A stretch of DNA of 64,000 nt from Henricia sp. BOLD:AAB3569 (lineage: Eukaryota > Echinodermata > Asteroidea > Spinulosida > Echinasteridae): NCBI GenBank assembly GCA_037783545.1, contig JBBELK010000972.1:62001-126000 (forward strand), read 5' to 3'. A program made the position numbers and the translations under genes. How positions within the stretch are numbered: the first letter of the stretch is position 1; each line of letters opens with the position of its first letter. Positions 47,386-60,200 of this stretch are shown one piece after another. The notes beneath the pieces were generated by a model that saw nothing but the letters and a program-made list of their open reading frames with translations, did not search any database and was not told the DNA's origin.

Positions 47386-47419
47386 CAACATCACACCGTG
47401 TATACACTCGGATTGCTGA

Positions 47420-48615
47420 TCACTGTTTATTAACACTTCAAACGTTGTAACTGCAATGTACCTTTTACAACAATGTAACTTTTAAAATTGTCAAAATTAC
47501 CTCCTTGAACACTGTCACAAAATGCCTAATTTTGCGTAAATAAGTTTCACGAAGACCCTATTTTGGCAGTATGCATTTTAGGGATTAATTCGGGGACATA
47601 TAATTGAAAAATGGTTCACAAAAATTCAAAGGCAAAACATGTTTATAGTGTTGACAAAAGCACGTAAACTTTATCACTATAGTTTGAAAATGACACTTTA
47701 CTTCATTGCAGATACTAAAAAGTCCTTTCAGTTCCAGTTACCTAGCACTATACACTCATAATATACGGTCATTTGCCAGTTGATTTCAACCAAAATGTCA
47801 GATTATAAACAAGCCCTGACACATTTTATTGAGCAACTTGCATCAGTCTTGTCTGTGAGGACAAGATTTTAAAGACAACAAAACAAAAACTCAATTTTAG
47901 AATCTGCCACTTTCAACTTGGCATCTTCCAATATTAATAATTTGTTTGTCGGATCCCTTTGCACCTCTTAATGAGCAGGGCAAAACAATCGAGCCAGGTG
48001 GTGTGCACTGTATTATAGGCGATTCCTTCAGAATAATTCTGTAGTATACGCACCTTCCGCTGCATGCACGGTCTCCAAAGATGTAATATGACATTAGAGG
48101 ATGCATGGAACGTGGCAGATTCTTAAATTGATTTGTGTTTTCATACGACTTTGAAATCTCACCTTCTCGGACAAGGCCATATACAACCGATCTCTCGCTC
48201 AATACAACTTTTCAATGCTTGTTTAATACATAATCTAAACATTTTGTTGAAAACCACTGGCAAATGAAAGTTATTTAAGATCAAAAGTATGACATTTTGC
48301 TGTATTTAAACACTTCAAATGCGAGTATAAACTGATGTCACTTTTCCAACACATTTTGTCCAAATTACTTTCTTGGACACTAAAAATGCCTATTTTTACG
48401 TAAATAAGACCCATAAAAACCTCTCTTTTTTCAATTTCAAGCATTTTGGGGATGAACTGAAAAGTATGCACTGAAATATGGTTTAAAAAGTCAAAGTGTT
48501 GTTGTCTTGTTAAAAACAAGTAAACTTGAGCATTATAGTTTGAAAACGACACCTTTTACTTCATTGATAACAGATGCATGTCATTTCAGCTCCAATTAAC
48601 TTTTTTGAAACATTC
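47420..48615. repeat. Diverged direct duplication inside the CACTA left end
   Basis: 47420-47770 and 48290-48610 align in the same order (TCAAAATTACCTCC against CCAAATTACTTTC; TGCCTAATTTTGCGTAAATAAG against TGCCTATTTTTACGTAAATAAG; TATAGTTTGAAAATGACAC against TATAGTTTGAAAACGACACC), with many differences. Ancient duplication of about 330 bases. The sequence between has no recognised exon. Confidence 0.7.
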
Positions 48616-49198
48616 GCATATTTTATGAACTTATGTACATTGTTAAGAACACTAAACAGGACTTAAGAAAAGCATATCTTGCAACAAAATTAAGGGAAAA
48701 AAGTCTTAACAATCCTTTAAAGCTTCTCAACCTTTGTGATTTCCATCCTACAATTATAAATTTGCGGGGGGGGGGGGAATGCCACTTGCATAGATGAAAC
48801 AAACAAAACTGGCTAAAAGAAGGAGCGCAACTAAAACTGAAACACAGCTCAGTACCTAACAAAAAGGCTCCTTATCTTGGTATTGAGCCAAGGACGTTTC
48901 TGTGTCCGAGGCTGAAAGACTGACAAAGTCCCGCGCCAGCCTCACTGGATATGTCATGGTTGATCCCGGGAGGCTAGCATCATATGGGATCAACATGCAT
49001 GGTCTAAGTGTTTGCAAAAAAACTTTTTTTTTTTAAAATCCATGTACGTGAAGTCCGTTTATACAAGTTGTTGGAGAAATCGCTTCGTTTGACGAAGATT
49101 TGACGAAGATATTTCATGACTTTAATGCACGCCTCGTACGACGAAGCAAATTTGTAATGTGAACGGTCCCTTCGTTTGGCAAAGCGATTTGAAAGGCC

Positions 49199-49440
49199 AG
49201 GGGCCAATTTCATGGCGCTGCTAAGCACAACAATTTGCTTAACACAGGATTTGTTTGCTTTATTTTGCCAAAATGGATTGCCAGCCAAAATCGTAAGTAA
49301 TGTGTATTGAAAGGTATTCTCTTACTCTTGCGAAGAACACAAGTTGGAGTATAATTTTGGCTGGCAATCCATTTTATAAAGCAAATAAATCCTGTGCTAA
49401 GCAAATTTTTGTGCTAAGCAGCGCCATGAAATTGGCCCCT
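49199..49440. mobile_element. MITE family D, copy 2
   Basis: Arms AGGGGCCAATTTCATGGCGC and complement, with inner GCTAAGCACAA and CCAAAATGGATTGCCAGCC blocks. 242 bases, inside the CACTA element. Confidence 0.85.
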
Positions 49441-49594
49441 GGTTGCACAAGCCTGCGTCATTGAAGCACATAGCTATAGCAGGAGGCAATGATGATTAGA
49501 CGCACCACTCAAACCACGCAGCGTGTGAGACACTTGACGCACAATGTACCAACGCGAGTGCATCTAAGCATACTAGTGGCCTCCTGTAGCTTCA

Positions 49595-49740
49595 TTCAAT
49601 CTTCGTTAGCAGTGGCCTAAAGTGAACAGTACCGCTCTTCGATCTTCGTCAAGTCAGATGTGAGACCACGATTCATTAGCTAACGATGATTAACTAATCT
49701 TCGTCGAACAGAGCGATTTTTCAAGTGAGAACAGGGTTCA
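49595..49740. mobile_element. MITE family L, copy 1
   Basis: Shares CTTCATTCAATCTTCGTTAG, TTAACGATGATTAA and ATCTTCGTCGAAC with 52785-52935 and parts of 49040-49195. Arms built from CTTCGTCGAAC/GTTCGACGAAG. All lie in non-coding parts of the CACTA element. Confidence 0.65.
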
Positions 49741-50189
49741 TAAACAGGAAAAAAATGTACTTGGTGTTTCTCGCTGTTAATACAGGTTTCCACACAGATT
49801 TATTTTTGTTTTCCTATTCTAATTCATGGCCGGTTAAAGTATTGTCTGTTTTTCTTAGCAATTTAGATTTTCTTTTTTTGTCCGAATTAGTTTTTAAAGC
49901 GTTTAATTTATTTGACTGAAAAAAAAAACATACTTTGTATTTTATAGGCAACCCTGTGACAAAAACGGCTTTTTTATACGGCCGTTTTTGCACCTTGCCT
50001 AGACTTGCCCAAGTCTGAATTCCTGTTTCTGTAATGCACAGCATACAAGTGTGCCCTTTGGAGTATAGTGGCCTGTCAAATCTCTTTTCTTCTGTCTCAG
50101 AAGACTTTCTGAGACGGAAGAAACAGAAGAAAAGAGATTGGACAAGGCACCGGTACGGAGGGAATGCTGTGCGTGCGCTGTAGACCAGA

Positions 50190-50460
50190 CACGAGAGGTT
50201 GGACTTAGGCAAGTCTACGCCTCGCCCAGTGAATACTTGATGTTAGGGGTTTGATACCCAGCCATGGTAACTGTGCCCTTGAGCGAGGCACTTAAACATA
50301 CTTGCTCCATCCTTCGGAGGGGATGTAAAGCCATTGGCCAATTGTGTTTTGTAACTCACTTAAAAGATTCCTTAACATTCTTTTGTGAAGAGATAGGGGA
50401 TTCCCCGGTGTCTCTGGCTGTCAGTTGCCAACGGTTCCACCCACCTATGCATCTTGATGT
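50190..50460 (+). mobile_element. tRNA-related SINE fragment
   Basis: Contains a B-box-like GGGGTTTGATACCC followed by the block GTGCCCTTGAGCGAGGCACT and TTGCTCCATCC...GGGGATGTAAAGCC. This pattern is common in tRNA-derived SINEs of fish and marine invertebrates. Exact ends and family were not determined. Confidence 0.5.
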
Positions 50461-50711
50461 TTAGGTGGAAGACACTTGTAAGCTTCATGCAATTTATGAC
50501 CAAATTCATTGTAGCTTCTGCACATTACACTCGTCTTGGGACGAAATTAAAGTTAACTGGCTATGAATTTGAATGGAAAACGTTTTAAAATGTGTGAGAA
50601 AACCTACATCACATATAACTATACCTCAAATATTCATCAGGCAGCCTTGGTATTTTATTGGTCCATTCTAGCAACTCGGTTGTGTGATAGTATACAGATA
50701 TTGACTGCAAT

Positions 50712-50840
50712 GAGGGGCATGGTTAAGATATAGGCCCAAGGTGATCTCGAAGCCATGACTATGCCCCTCGGCTTCCGTCTCAGGGCAAAGTCATGGCTTC
50801 GAGATCACTTTGGGCCTGTAATCTTAACCATGCCTCTTAT
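50712..50840. repeat. Hairpin repeat
   Basis: GAGGGGCATGGTTAAGATTA-like left arm and its complement enclose AGTGATCTCGAAGCCATGAC and its partner. A partial relative, with ATATTGACTGC and GAGGTGATCTTGAGAT, is at about 54180-54400. Confidence 0.7.
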
Positions 50841-51273
50841 AGTCAATTTTTATACACTATTTCCCTGTGTCTTCGCACACAGTGACACGTGTGCTGCACC
50901 TAAACCAGTGAGGTACTATCACACTATAGTCACAACCTTAGATTTTGACCAGTATGTCCTTATTGTTATAATTAAAAGTACCAACGATGCATGCGTGGAA
51001 ATCATTGGTGAGCTTAGTTGTAGTAGTCTATTACAGCATAAATTGAAATATGTAAGGTTGTATATGGTGCGATATTAAAAACTGGAGGCCCAGATTCTTG
51101 AGATACCGCGGCTACAGAATATTTTTAAGGTATAGTAAAACAAATACAACATGGTTTGAGGGAAATTAGTTCAAACTAATGATCCCACACGAGATAGTCC
51201 TGAACATCTAACACTTCAGGGTCACTACTTTTCAAAATTTCCCATCCAGCCACGTTGTATTTGCATACTATTA

Positions 51274-54200
51274 CTAATTGACAGAGCTGGAAAAATTGTG
51301 ATACGCTCTGAACTGCCGTATGGCAGGCGCTTCCCGACCTTTAGCAACTCCTGGTTGCTGGTATACACAGGCTTCTAGGAACTGCCATACAGTCTTACAC
51401 TGCTCCTGATACTCCATGTCAAACACATAATGTGCCTTGTAGCATGTATCCATAGCTTTCAGCAGTGAAGGTTGGGGAATGCCTCTTCTTTCCAGTACCA
51501 CAAATGACTGCGACGGGTCCAACATGTTATCCGAGTACAGCATTAAGATGAACGGTTGCGGCCTCTTGGTGCTGTCAACGTGTTTCAGATATTCTGGCAT
51601 ATTGATGATATCCTACAAAAAAATTAAAAAGACAGGTGTTAGTTTTATATTAGATACCCAATATTTATTATATTAATTGAAGCATCAAGCTTTTGCAGAT
51701 ACCGTGCATTTCTGATACTGTGCACCACAAAACCGCAATCCGATGTGCCTTCACCTGCTTACACCAACATTTGGAAGCTTTCGACATTATTTGCCCATTA
51801 ATAAATACCTTAGACAGTTTACGCATCCCTATTGGATAAGAGAACGTCATGTGATCAGTCTTAAACAGACGATAAAGACCGGCTAGCCGGCCGCATGGAC
51901 CACACACGCATACATACATATGCGTTCCTGAAAGCAAAATATGCACTGAGAAAATCTACCCGGTCGTGTGTATGCGCGTACAACACGACTGCATTACCCT
52001 AAACAGTACCCCGGTACATGTATGTTTAGAAGCGGCTGGGTGGGGACCTAGAGGCTGATAACGACCCGAGCCATAAAGCTGGGGACCTTTGACACAAATA
52101 GTAAAACCTTGAAATGTATCAAGTGAACAAACTACCAGGCTAAACTTCAGTTCACTGAAGTAGCAATTACCAAAACAACATTGTTTGAGAGTACAATTAT
52201 CAGAATTATTTAATGGAGGTGACATATGTACAATGGCGCTAGTCACCTCTGCGTCATCTTGGTGAATGGCATTTTTGGCAGTGTTTCACATGTCAAGGAA
52301 TGAAAGACTTACTCTTTATTTTTCCTACTGTTTTCTAACTTCAAATGATCATTGAAACCATTTGTAATAGGTTTTAGTTTCCAGACCCAATGAATGTATA
52401 TCAGTTTTGCCTGTTGCATTATTTCTATAAATACTAACCAACTGAGCATCAATGAATGATGCCATCACCTCAGAAGATGCACACCTCCCACTGTGCCTTC
52501 CCTTGTGCCTGCCTTCAAAGATGAGAGGCATCATGTGAAATGCCAAATTATTCTTCTCATCTGCAAAACAGTCAATAGAATGGAATCATTCAAACACTTT
52601 GATCCTATAAAATGTGGCTGTTTGCACATTGAAAACAGTAATACCATGACCAAGTGTTTTGGGTCAATGACTCGCAATCATAGTTAAAAACTTGGGGTTG
52701 CGGGTTCTAACGTTGTTTTTGACGTGTCACTGGAAAACCACACAGCGTGTCTAGACGTGCGACGCGCATGTACGACCTCCCACAGCTTCATTCGATCTTC
52801 GTTAGCGGTTGCTTATAATGTGTACGGTACGTCTTCATTCGATCTTCGTTAAGTGAAATGTGAACGCACGCTTCATTAATTAACGATGATTAAGTAATCT
52901 TCGTCGAACGAAGCGATTTCTCTAGTGAGAATGGGGTCAAACTCATGATATTTGCCTTATCTCTTTGACTTTATGTACATTTTTGGAACTTGTGTACAAA
53001 ATAATTTTTACCTGCTGATAATTTCTCAATGTCAAGGTCATCCTCCAAGTGTAGTCTTTCTTTCCACTGTGGACACATCTGAATCCCATACTGCACAAGC
53101 GAGTTACTGAATCCTCCCCATGTCTTGTACAGGTCCTGTACATTTGGGTACATGACTGTGTAGTCCTGCTCAATCTACAAAAAAAAAAAATATTCCGTCA
53201 ACCCTAAAAATTACAATGTACATGTAAGTCTCAACAATTTTTTTCAACATTTTATAAATTGACCCTACAACCCTGAGAAACAAGTCTCAACATTTGTTTT
53301 AAACATTTTGTAAATTTAGGCCCTACCATCAAAAATCATGGCTGGTATCAACACAATTTTCTTTTCGGTTGAGTTCCTTGGGACCGAGTTGACCTGGGAC
53401 TGAGTTGACTAGGGAGCAATTAAGTTGGTTTGGGACCAAGTTGAACTGCACCCGGTGCGGGTTTCGGGTCATGTGACATGTGTGATGGATGGAAAACAAG
53501 CGTGATTAATGCCCGCGACTGGTCACGTGAAATGTTGCAACATATCCAATTTAAAGCAACTGAAACATACCATGCCAGGGTTAGTTAGACGTGGATATTC
53601 GTTTAAAATGTCTCCAACCGTCTTTGGTTCCTCATTATCCCTGATCCAGTGGAATCGGTGTCTTGCAGTAGCGGCCATTTTTTGCTTGACTTCATCCTCA
53701 GGCCCAAGATGGTCTTTCAACCACTGACGTAAACCAGAAATTTCCGTTGATGTGTCCGTCCCTTCTGAATCTGAATCATCAACTGTTTCTGGGACAGGCT
53801 TTGGATTTTCTGTGAAGAAATGGAGAACACTATAACACCCTACATATTTAGCAAATCCTCCTAGGAAGAGAAAGGTAGCCAGGGTGTATACTCACTTGGC
53901 TTGCATTTATTTTTACACAAGTGGAATATGGCACCTTGGTATAAAGACATAACTTCTCCGATACAGCAAATGTCCCATTGTGTACGTAACAAATGAAATT
54001 AAAACACTAATACTCTGACATTAAACAAACTTGATCGCAGTAGGATTGGAACCTGCAACCACAATAATTCTGTCAATATCATTATTCGTATATTATATGA
54101 GCAACAAATCTGTGCTTACCTTGTTGGCCAATGTTTAATTAACACGTGAACAAACATTATAAATATTAAAACCTGGGAAATGACAGGCCAGGGATCCATT

Positions 54201-57200
54201 GATTATACAATTGATATATACAATATACAAATATTGACTGCTCCTTGGGGTGATGGTGCAAACTAATGTCCCGAGGTGATCTTGAGATAGTATGCTTGCT
54301 ATTTCCCTCCGAGGCCGCAAGTTGAGGTAAAATAGCAGGCCTGCCGTCTCAAAATCCCCGAGACGGTAGTTTGCACCATCTGTTTTATATACCTGCATTG
54401 ATTTTTGAATCCAATGATTGTTATTTCAGGATCAGATTGTTTTGCTGTGAGCAAAAGTGCACTCGCCATAAATGCACATTGTCTGTGTAACGGCAAACAA
54501 TACTGGGGCAGTTCCACGATGTCGGCATACATTTTTGACACTGACAGGGTGTATTCTTAAAGCTACAATTTGAAAGTGGATTGTCAGTCCATTAACAGAC
54601 AAGTGGTAGTTAGTACAATGATTTAGTAAAAGCTTTAAGAAAACACCCTGTCAAAGCAGCTAGGTCAAAGTGTCCAAAATGTACGTCTGACACCGTGGAA
54701 CTTCCCACTAGTTGCCTCACAAACACAGATGCGCAGGGGAATAGTGCATCACCTGCACTTCCTCCGTTTACATAATCACACTATTATGAATATACCTTTT
54801 GTTTTAGGTGTCTCTTCTCTCAACAGTCTTGACCTGACATATCTGAGTCGTACTTCTAGGTAGCCCCCTGCAGGTCGCTTGTGGGCTCCTTTGAAATAGT
54901 ATGCTTCCTGGAATACAGCAAGGATGTAATAAACTGCTATAAATCTTGTAATTTAATAACGAGAAGAGAATACACATGTTAGGCTCATTCAAAAAAACAT
55001 AGCTTCAAATTAGGTTAACTTACGTAGCCTGTTGCTCCCAGAGGGTCTCTGAGACAGTGAAATGCAGCTATATTACTGCCTGAGCTAGTGCTGCCTTTTC
55101 AAAGGCACCTGGGCTGTGAAGAAACAACAAACAAATGCAACACTAAGATGGTAAAATACCCTGCACTTCTAACAAAAACTTGTCGCCTATTTCCGTTTTT
55201 TAGCTTTTTGGTCTCAATACTTTAAAGGAAATTGACACTAAGGCATTAACAAAAACATTCATAAGATAATTTTCATCAACACTGTTCAAGGCGAGCTTTT
55301 AAAAAGGTAGGCTTTAACTTAGGGCAAGATTTGGAGGATCCATTGCTTTTTAGTTTCTTGAAAAAGAAAAAATCCAGCTTTAAAGATACATGTACCATTG
55401 TACCGTGCGACTCTAGGCAGAAGACTCAATCTAACTCAGAATTAAGTTACATATTTACTTACTTGGGACCATGGTGTTCAATGAGATGTGCAACAAGCTG
55501 TGCGACCATTTCACAACGATGTTGCTTTGAAGCAAAACCATTCCGACTGATGAATTCAATCGCCTTTCTGCCTCGGGTCGTTTGGCTCAGTATTTTGTGG
55601 ACATCCTTCAGAGAAATACATATATTGAAACATACCCATTAAGTGATACGAATTATCAAGAGTGTCATCACACATGGGAGTTGTATATGGGAGTATGTAA
55701 TGTATGTATTTAAGTGTTGTATATATGGGAGTGTACTTTAGGTTCCCGACTGTAAATAACATGTAACTGCATGAACTGTGTATATGAATGTACATGTAAA
55801 TATGCTGTACATGTACAGTTGCGGAACAAGCGACATAAATCTTGTTGCCTCTCTGGACCAAGCAGGACGCTTGGCAGTGCATTGCAAATGTAAGGCGCGC
55901 AGATTGTAAACAGTGTGCATGCATGTGTACATGGTATTTACATGTTATTTTCATGTTAGTCAATGTTAAAATTATGTTATTTTATAAAATAAAGGCTATT
56001 TCAAGAGCTTTAAAATGATTTAAAGTTTATCTCTCTAGGGCCATTATTTTTAGAGATATAATTGTCCAAACATATACAGCAGGTCATGCTAATTAGTCAA
56101 ATGTTTGTTGACCCGTATATCAAACATTAATTGACCGAATGACATAACATTTTAGTTCTCGGGGTTTCTCAAGGAGTCCAATCAGCACACCAAATTTGAT
56201 CCATGATGGTCAGGTACAAAAGCGTATTGAATTGACACGGAATGACCCCAAAAACATCCTTAAAAGGCACAGGCTCGTCAGCAATGCGCGTGCGCCAAAT
56301 TCGTGACACGCGATACGCAGCTCCATGCCTTTGCTACACGAAGCTGCATACTATTGACGAGCCTGTGCCTTTAAGTAGTAAATGGCCTCCAGAATATTCG
56401 GGTTTGAAATTAAATCTAAATCTATGTTATATACTTACAAACAAGACTCTCTTCATTCTCTTCAATGGTGGCATTGACTCCTCAACTGTCGATTGACCTT
56501 CGTCTTCAAAGCTGGCACATGGTGATGTGTCTGTCTCAGACAAATATGAGTAATCACTCATATTTCCCAAGTGTAGATCAATAGAATCACGTGAGGCACT
56601 TTGGACCCTTAGTGGTGCAAGCTGTACCACTCGCACTGGTTCACTGATTTTAAACTGTGGAATATAATACAACATACATGTAATTATGCTTAAAAGTACA
56701 TGTTGTAGACATAAGACAACAACCCTTTTTTCATATTTACATGTACATAATGTACTTGCTGGATAAAAGAGGCTAAATATTTTCATGGGTATAATTCGCA
56801 TGTGCCTAATCACTTTGTCATTACATTGTTGAGCAAAAACAACAAAAACCTAAAATTTCAGTTCAATAAAAAGTGTAAACATTTCTTTTGTTGACATTGG
56901 AACATTCACTGCAGAGCTTCATTATGTACGAAAATCACATTGACTGTTTTTTTTATTAAAAAAGTTAAGAAAATGTTTGCATGTCATTTCTGGCTCAATA
57001 TACATGTACATGTACATGTACATGTATGTCAAGCAAAGGAAGTACATGTACATGTACGTACATGTACATGTATGTGTATATGATCACACTAGGGTTAAAG
57101 AAATATCTCCTGGTGGTCATTCTACATTTTATACTGGTAATTTTGTTTATTTACAAAAAAATTAAAACTGTCTCACACTATTTATATTTAATGAATGGTA

Positions 57201-60200
57201 ACCATTCAAATGATCTGAAACAACCAAACTTGGGCACTGGGCTGAGATAAAATGAGTTTTCTTTCAGTATTTGCATTTACATTCCAGCTCAGGTTTAGCC
57301 ATAAATACACAAGTGTACTTACCGGAAACCGACTACAAAATGTTGAATGGTATAGTCACATACCAGGTGTGATCTTCCTTGTTGTGACACTTCGTGTGGT
57401 GAAATGGGCGCCAGGCAAATAGATCAGTTGGTCTTAAAATCTTAGAAGATTCACTGCATGCTGCAACAGCATGTGCTTGCATGTGCCTGTTGAAGTAATG
57501 AGTCTTCCAGGGATGCACAATGAGGTACACGTTGTCGTCGATTACAATAATATTCTCCAGTTTTGCAAACTGTGGTCCATCTTCATTCCAATCTGTGAGC
57601 ACGAGGTAATTTGGCTTAAATATGTAGCTCTGGATTTCAAGGCTTTCCGCGACGATGATAAGAGTATCTTCAGCACAACCAAAGACTGTACACACCTCAT
57701 CTGACCCATCCAGTGCTGAAACCTGAACTGGGAGCTGATGCTTGATGTTTATTTCGCATCCTTCACATCGCTTCAGAAAGATGTAGCTCTGTTGCTGCTG
57801 GTGTCTGAGAGTGACTGTTTTGGTGATATTCCGGTAATTGTTGCAGGCATGAGCCCATTTTTTGAAGGGTTTGTGCTTTCCCTCCTTCCTCATACAAGAA
57901 TACTGCGGGAGGGGCCCAAGCAGTTGAATTATCCTGGGATAGTGGACAAGATTGTGTTGCTTTGCTATGAGATGACGGTCTGGGAATATATCAAGGAACA
58001 GTCTGTGGTGATCATGCACCAACTGTTTCAAAAACACTGTTCCGGCCTTACTGATGCTTGGAGCCATTACCAGTTTGTAGATATCAAGCAGGAGTAGCAA
58101 AAGTTCCCATACATCTGATGTTTCACAAACCAAGTCTCCTATGATTAGGGCAAGGTATTGAGCCAAGCAGTTCATCTGTGCAGCTGTTTGTCCACTTGCA
58201 CCACTAGGATTAGTTAAGGCCGTTTCAGATATTGGGCTGGGAACATTCTTCTTGTCGATAAATCCATAACTGAATGACGCTATTCGATTATTCACCTCCC
58301 TGAGAGTGAAACATCCATCATTGACAAGCGTAGATAGGATAAGCTTAATTTCCAGTGGTATAATTCCTTCAAGAAAATCATGCATGACGTCAGGAGCGTA
58401 GTTTCTTGTCACATGGAAACTCGGTATTTGATTTAATTTTGAATCTCTTTTGACACCTGTTTCAGATAAGTTGGCTGTTGCAATATCCTCAGCAAAGTTT
58501 TCTTCGTTCCTTAGCAGTGTTATGTCCTCTTTAAGCTGCTGATGTGTTAATTGCCTCGTTGCTTTGCAATACCGACATGGAAAGTTAGCTGTAAAACATG
58601 CTGAGAATCCAAGTATTTGGTGGAGACCTAGATTATCGCCAATGACTTGAAACAGAACTGGCCTGACCATGCCCGTAAAGGAACTACATGAAATATGAAG
58701 GCCAACAATCTCCAATTGTGTTAAGTCGTGTACAATTGGCGTGAGAATGCAGTCAACACCATATTTGGCAACAATGGTACTCTTACAGCAAGCAGCCAGT
58801 AATATATTGGATAAACTTGCTTGGTATTGTGCAGGTAAGCACAGCAGACTTATGTAGAATCCACTAATCTTGTTTCTCCCTTTCCTGGAACCTAAAGGAT
58901 TACCTACTTCGTAATCATCATTATACAACAACAGGGGGATAACTACTTCCCTGGCCTGGTGAAATTTGCCTTTGTAGTAACTACCATCCCGGTAGGTTAT
59001 CAACAAATCATCATTTCCAGATAATTGGTGGTTAAGTATTGCAGACATCATTCCAGGACGCTCAAGGTGTTTCTTTATTGTTTTATCAATGGGAATATAC
59101 TGGTAAGTATCATCCTTAAGAACTTGCTTTACTCCGCCCGTGGAACTGTCAACTTGGGAAACAAAACTCCTACCAGCAGTTTTCTCTTCAGGGCTGATGA
59201 ACACTCCTTGTTCTTTAAAGTACTTGTCTTGTTGATGTTGAGTTCTCAAGCCACGAAATGGTTCTTTTAATTCATCAAACTCATGAAGAACTTTATCGCA
59301 TTGATCTGCATTAGGAATTCTACCTGCCTTTATGTCTTCTACTAGTGTCACAACCTTTTTTTGCAGACGCTCAACGATATTTCCAGTCAATTCATCTGCC
59401 TCATCAATAACATTTTTGATAAACTGATGTGGAACATATGATGCCTTCATGTTTGCAATAAACATAGCAACATCTTGACGGATGTCCAGTCCAGTTTTAC
59501 CTGCCCCATCACATTGCATGAAATCCACTTCATTCGGTTCATCATTCTCATAATCCTCTTGTTCAATGTCTTGTCTTTCCCTTGGATAATTAGTTTCATT
59601 ATTGTTCTCTAGCTCATCAGCTACATGTACATGCGTTGACAACAAATGTTTCTTGTAGGCAGCTAGGTAAGAAAAATTTTTCTTGCATCCATTTTGGCTA
59701 CAGATCATATGCGTGGAGGTTTGTGATGTTACACGGTGTATATATTTCAAGTGATTTAATAAATCCTTGATCCCTCCAGGAATCTTTCCTAAGCACTTGT
59801 AACACAGCATTTGTGACGCCTCAAAAAATGTTCATTATCAAAAAATTAAAACTCACATGTTCTTTCCATTTCTGCAGAAATCTGAGCCGCAGCCCTAATT
59901 TTGGCACCAGCTCGACAATCATTTGTTCTGTCAGCAATGCTAGTGATTCTAGGTCGAAACCATTATCTGTGAGTGAAAATTTACAAACAAAAATTATACT
60001 ACCGGTAATAATAAAATGCATTCATTTTGTTTTCTCTTTAATTGCAACTTTTATCTCCACTGTACTTTAATTTTTTTGTAAAGTTTATTTAAAACATTCA
60101 AGCCAAATTATTTTACGTTAATGTAATGCAATAGGCCAATTAAAAAAATTACAATGGCAGGATACTATTTTCAACAGTAGGTACTAGGTACCAAGAACAT

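Noticed and set aside
46910-47419. Two 165-residue open frames on opposite strands (LSISIDQP and LLNRNAQ repeats)
   Set aside because: They are produced by the 24-base array, a multiple of three, and have no non-repeat coding part.
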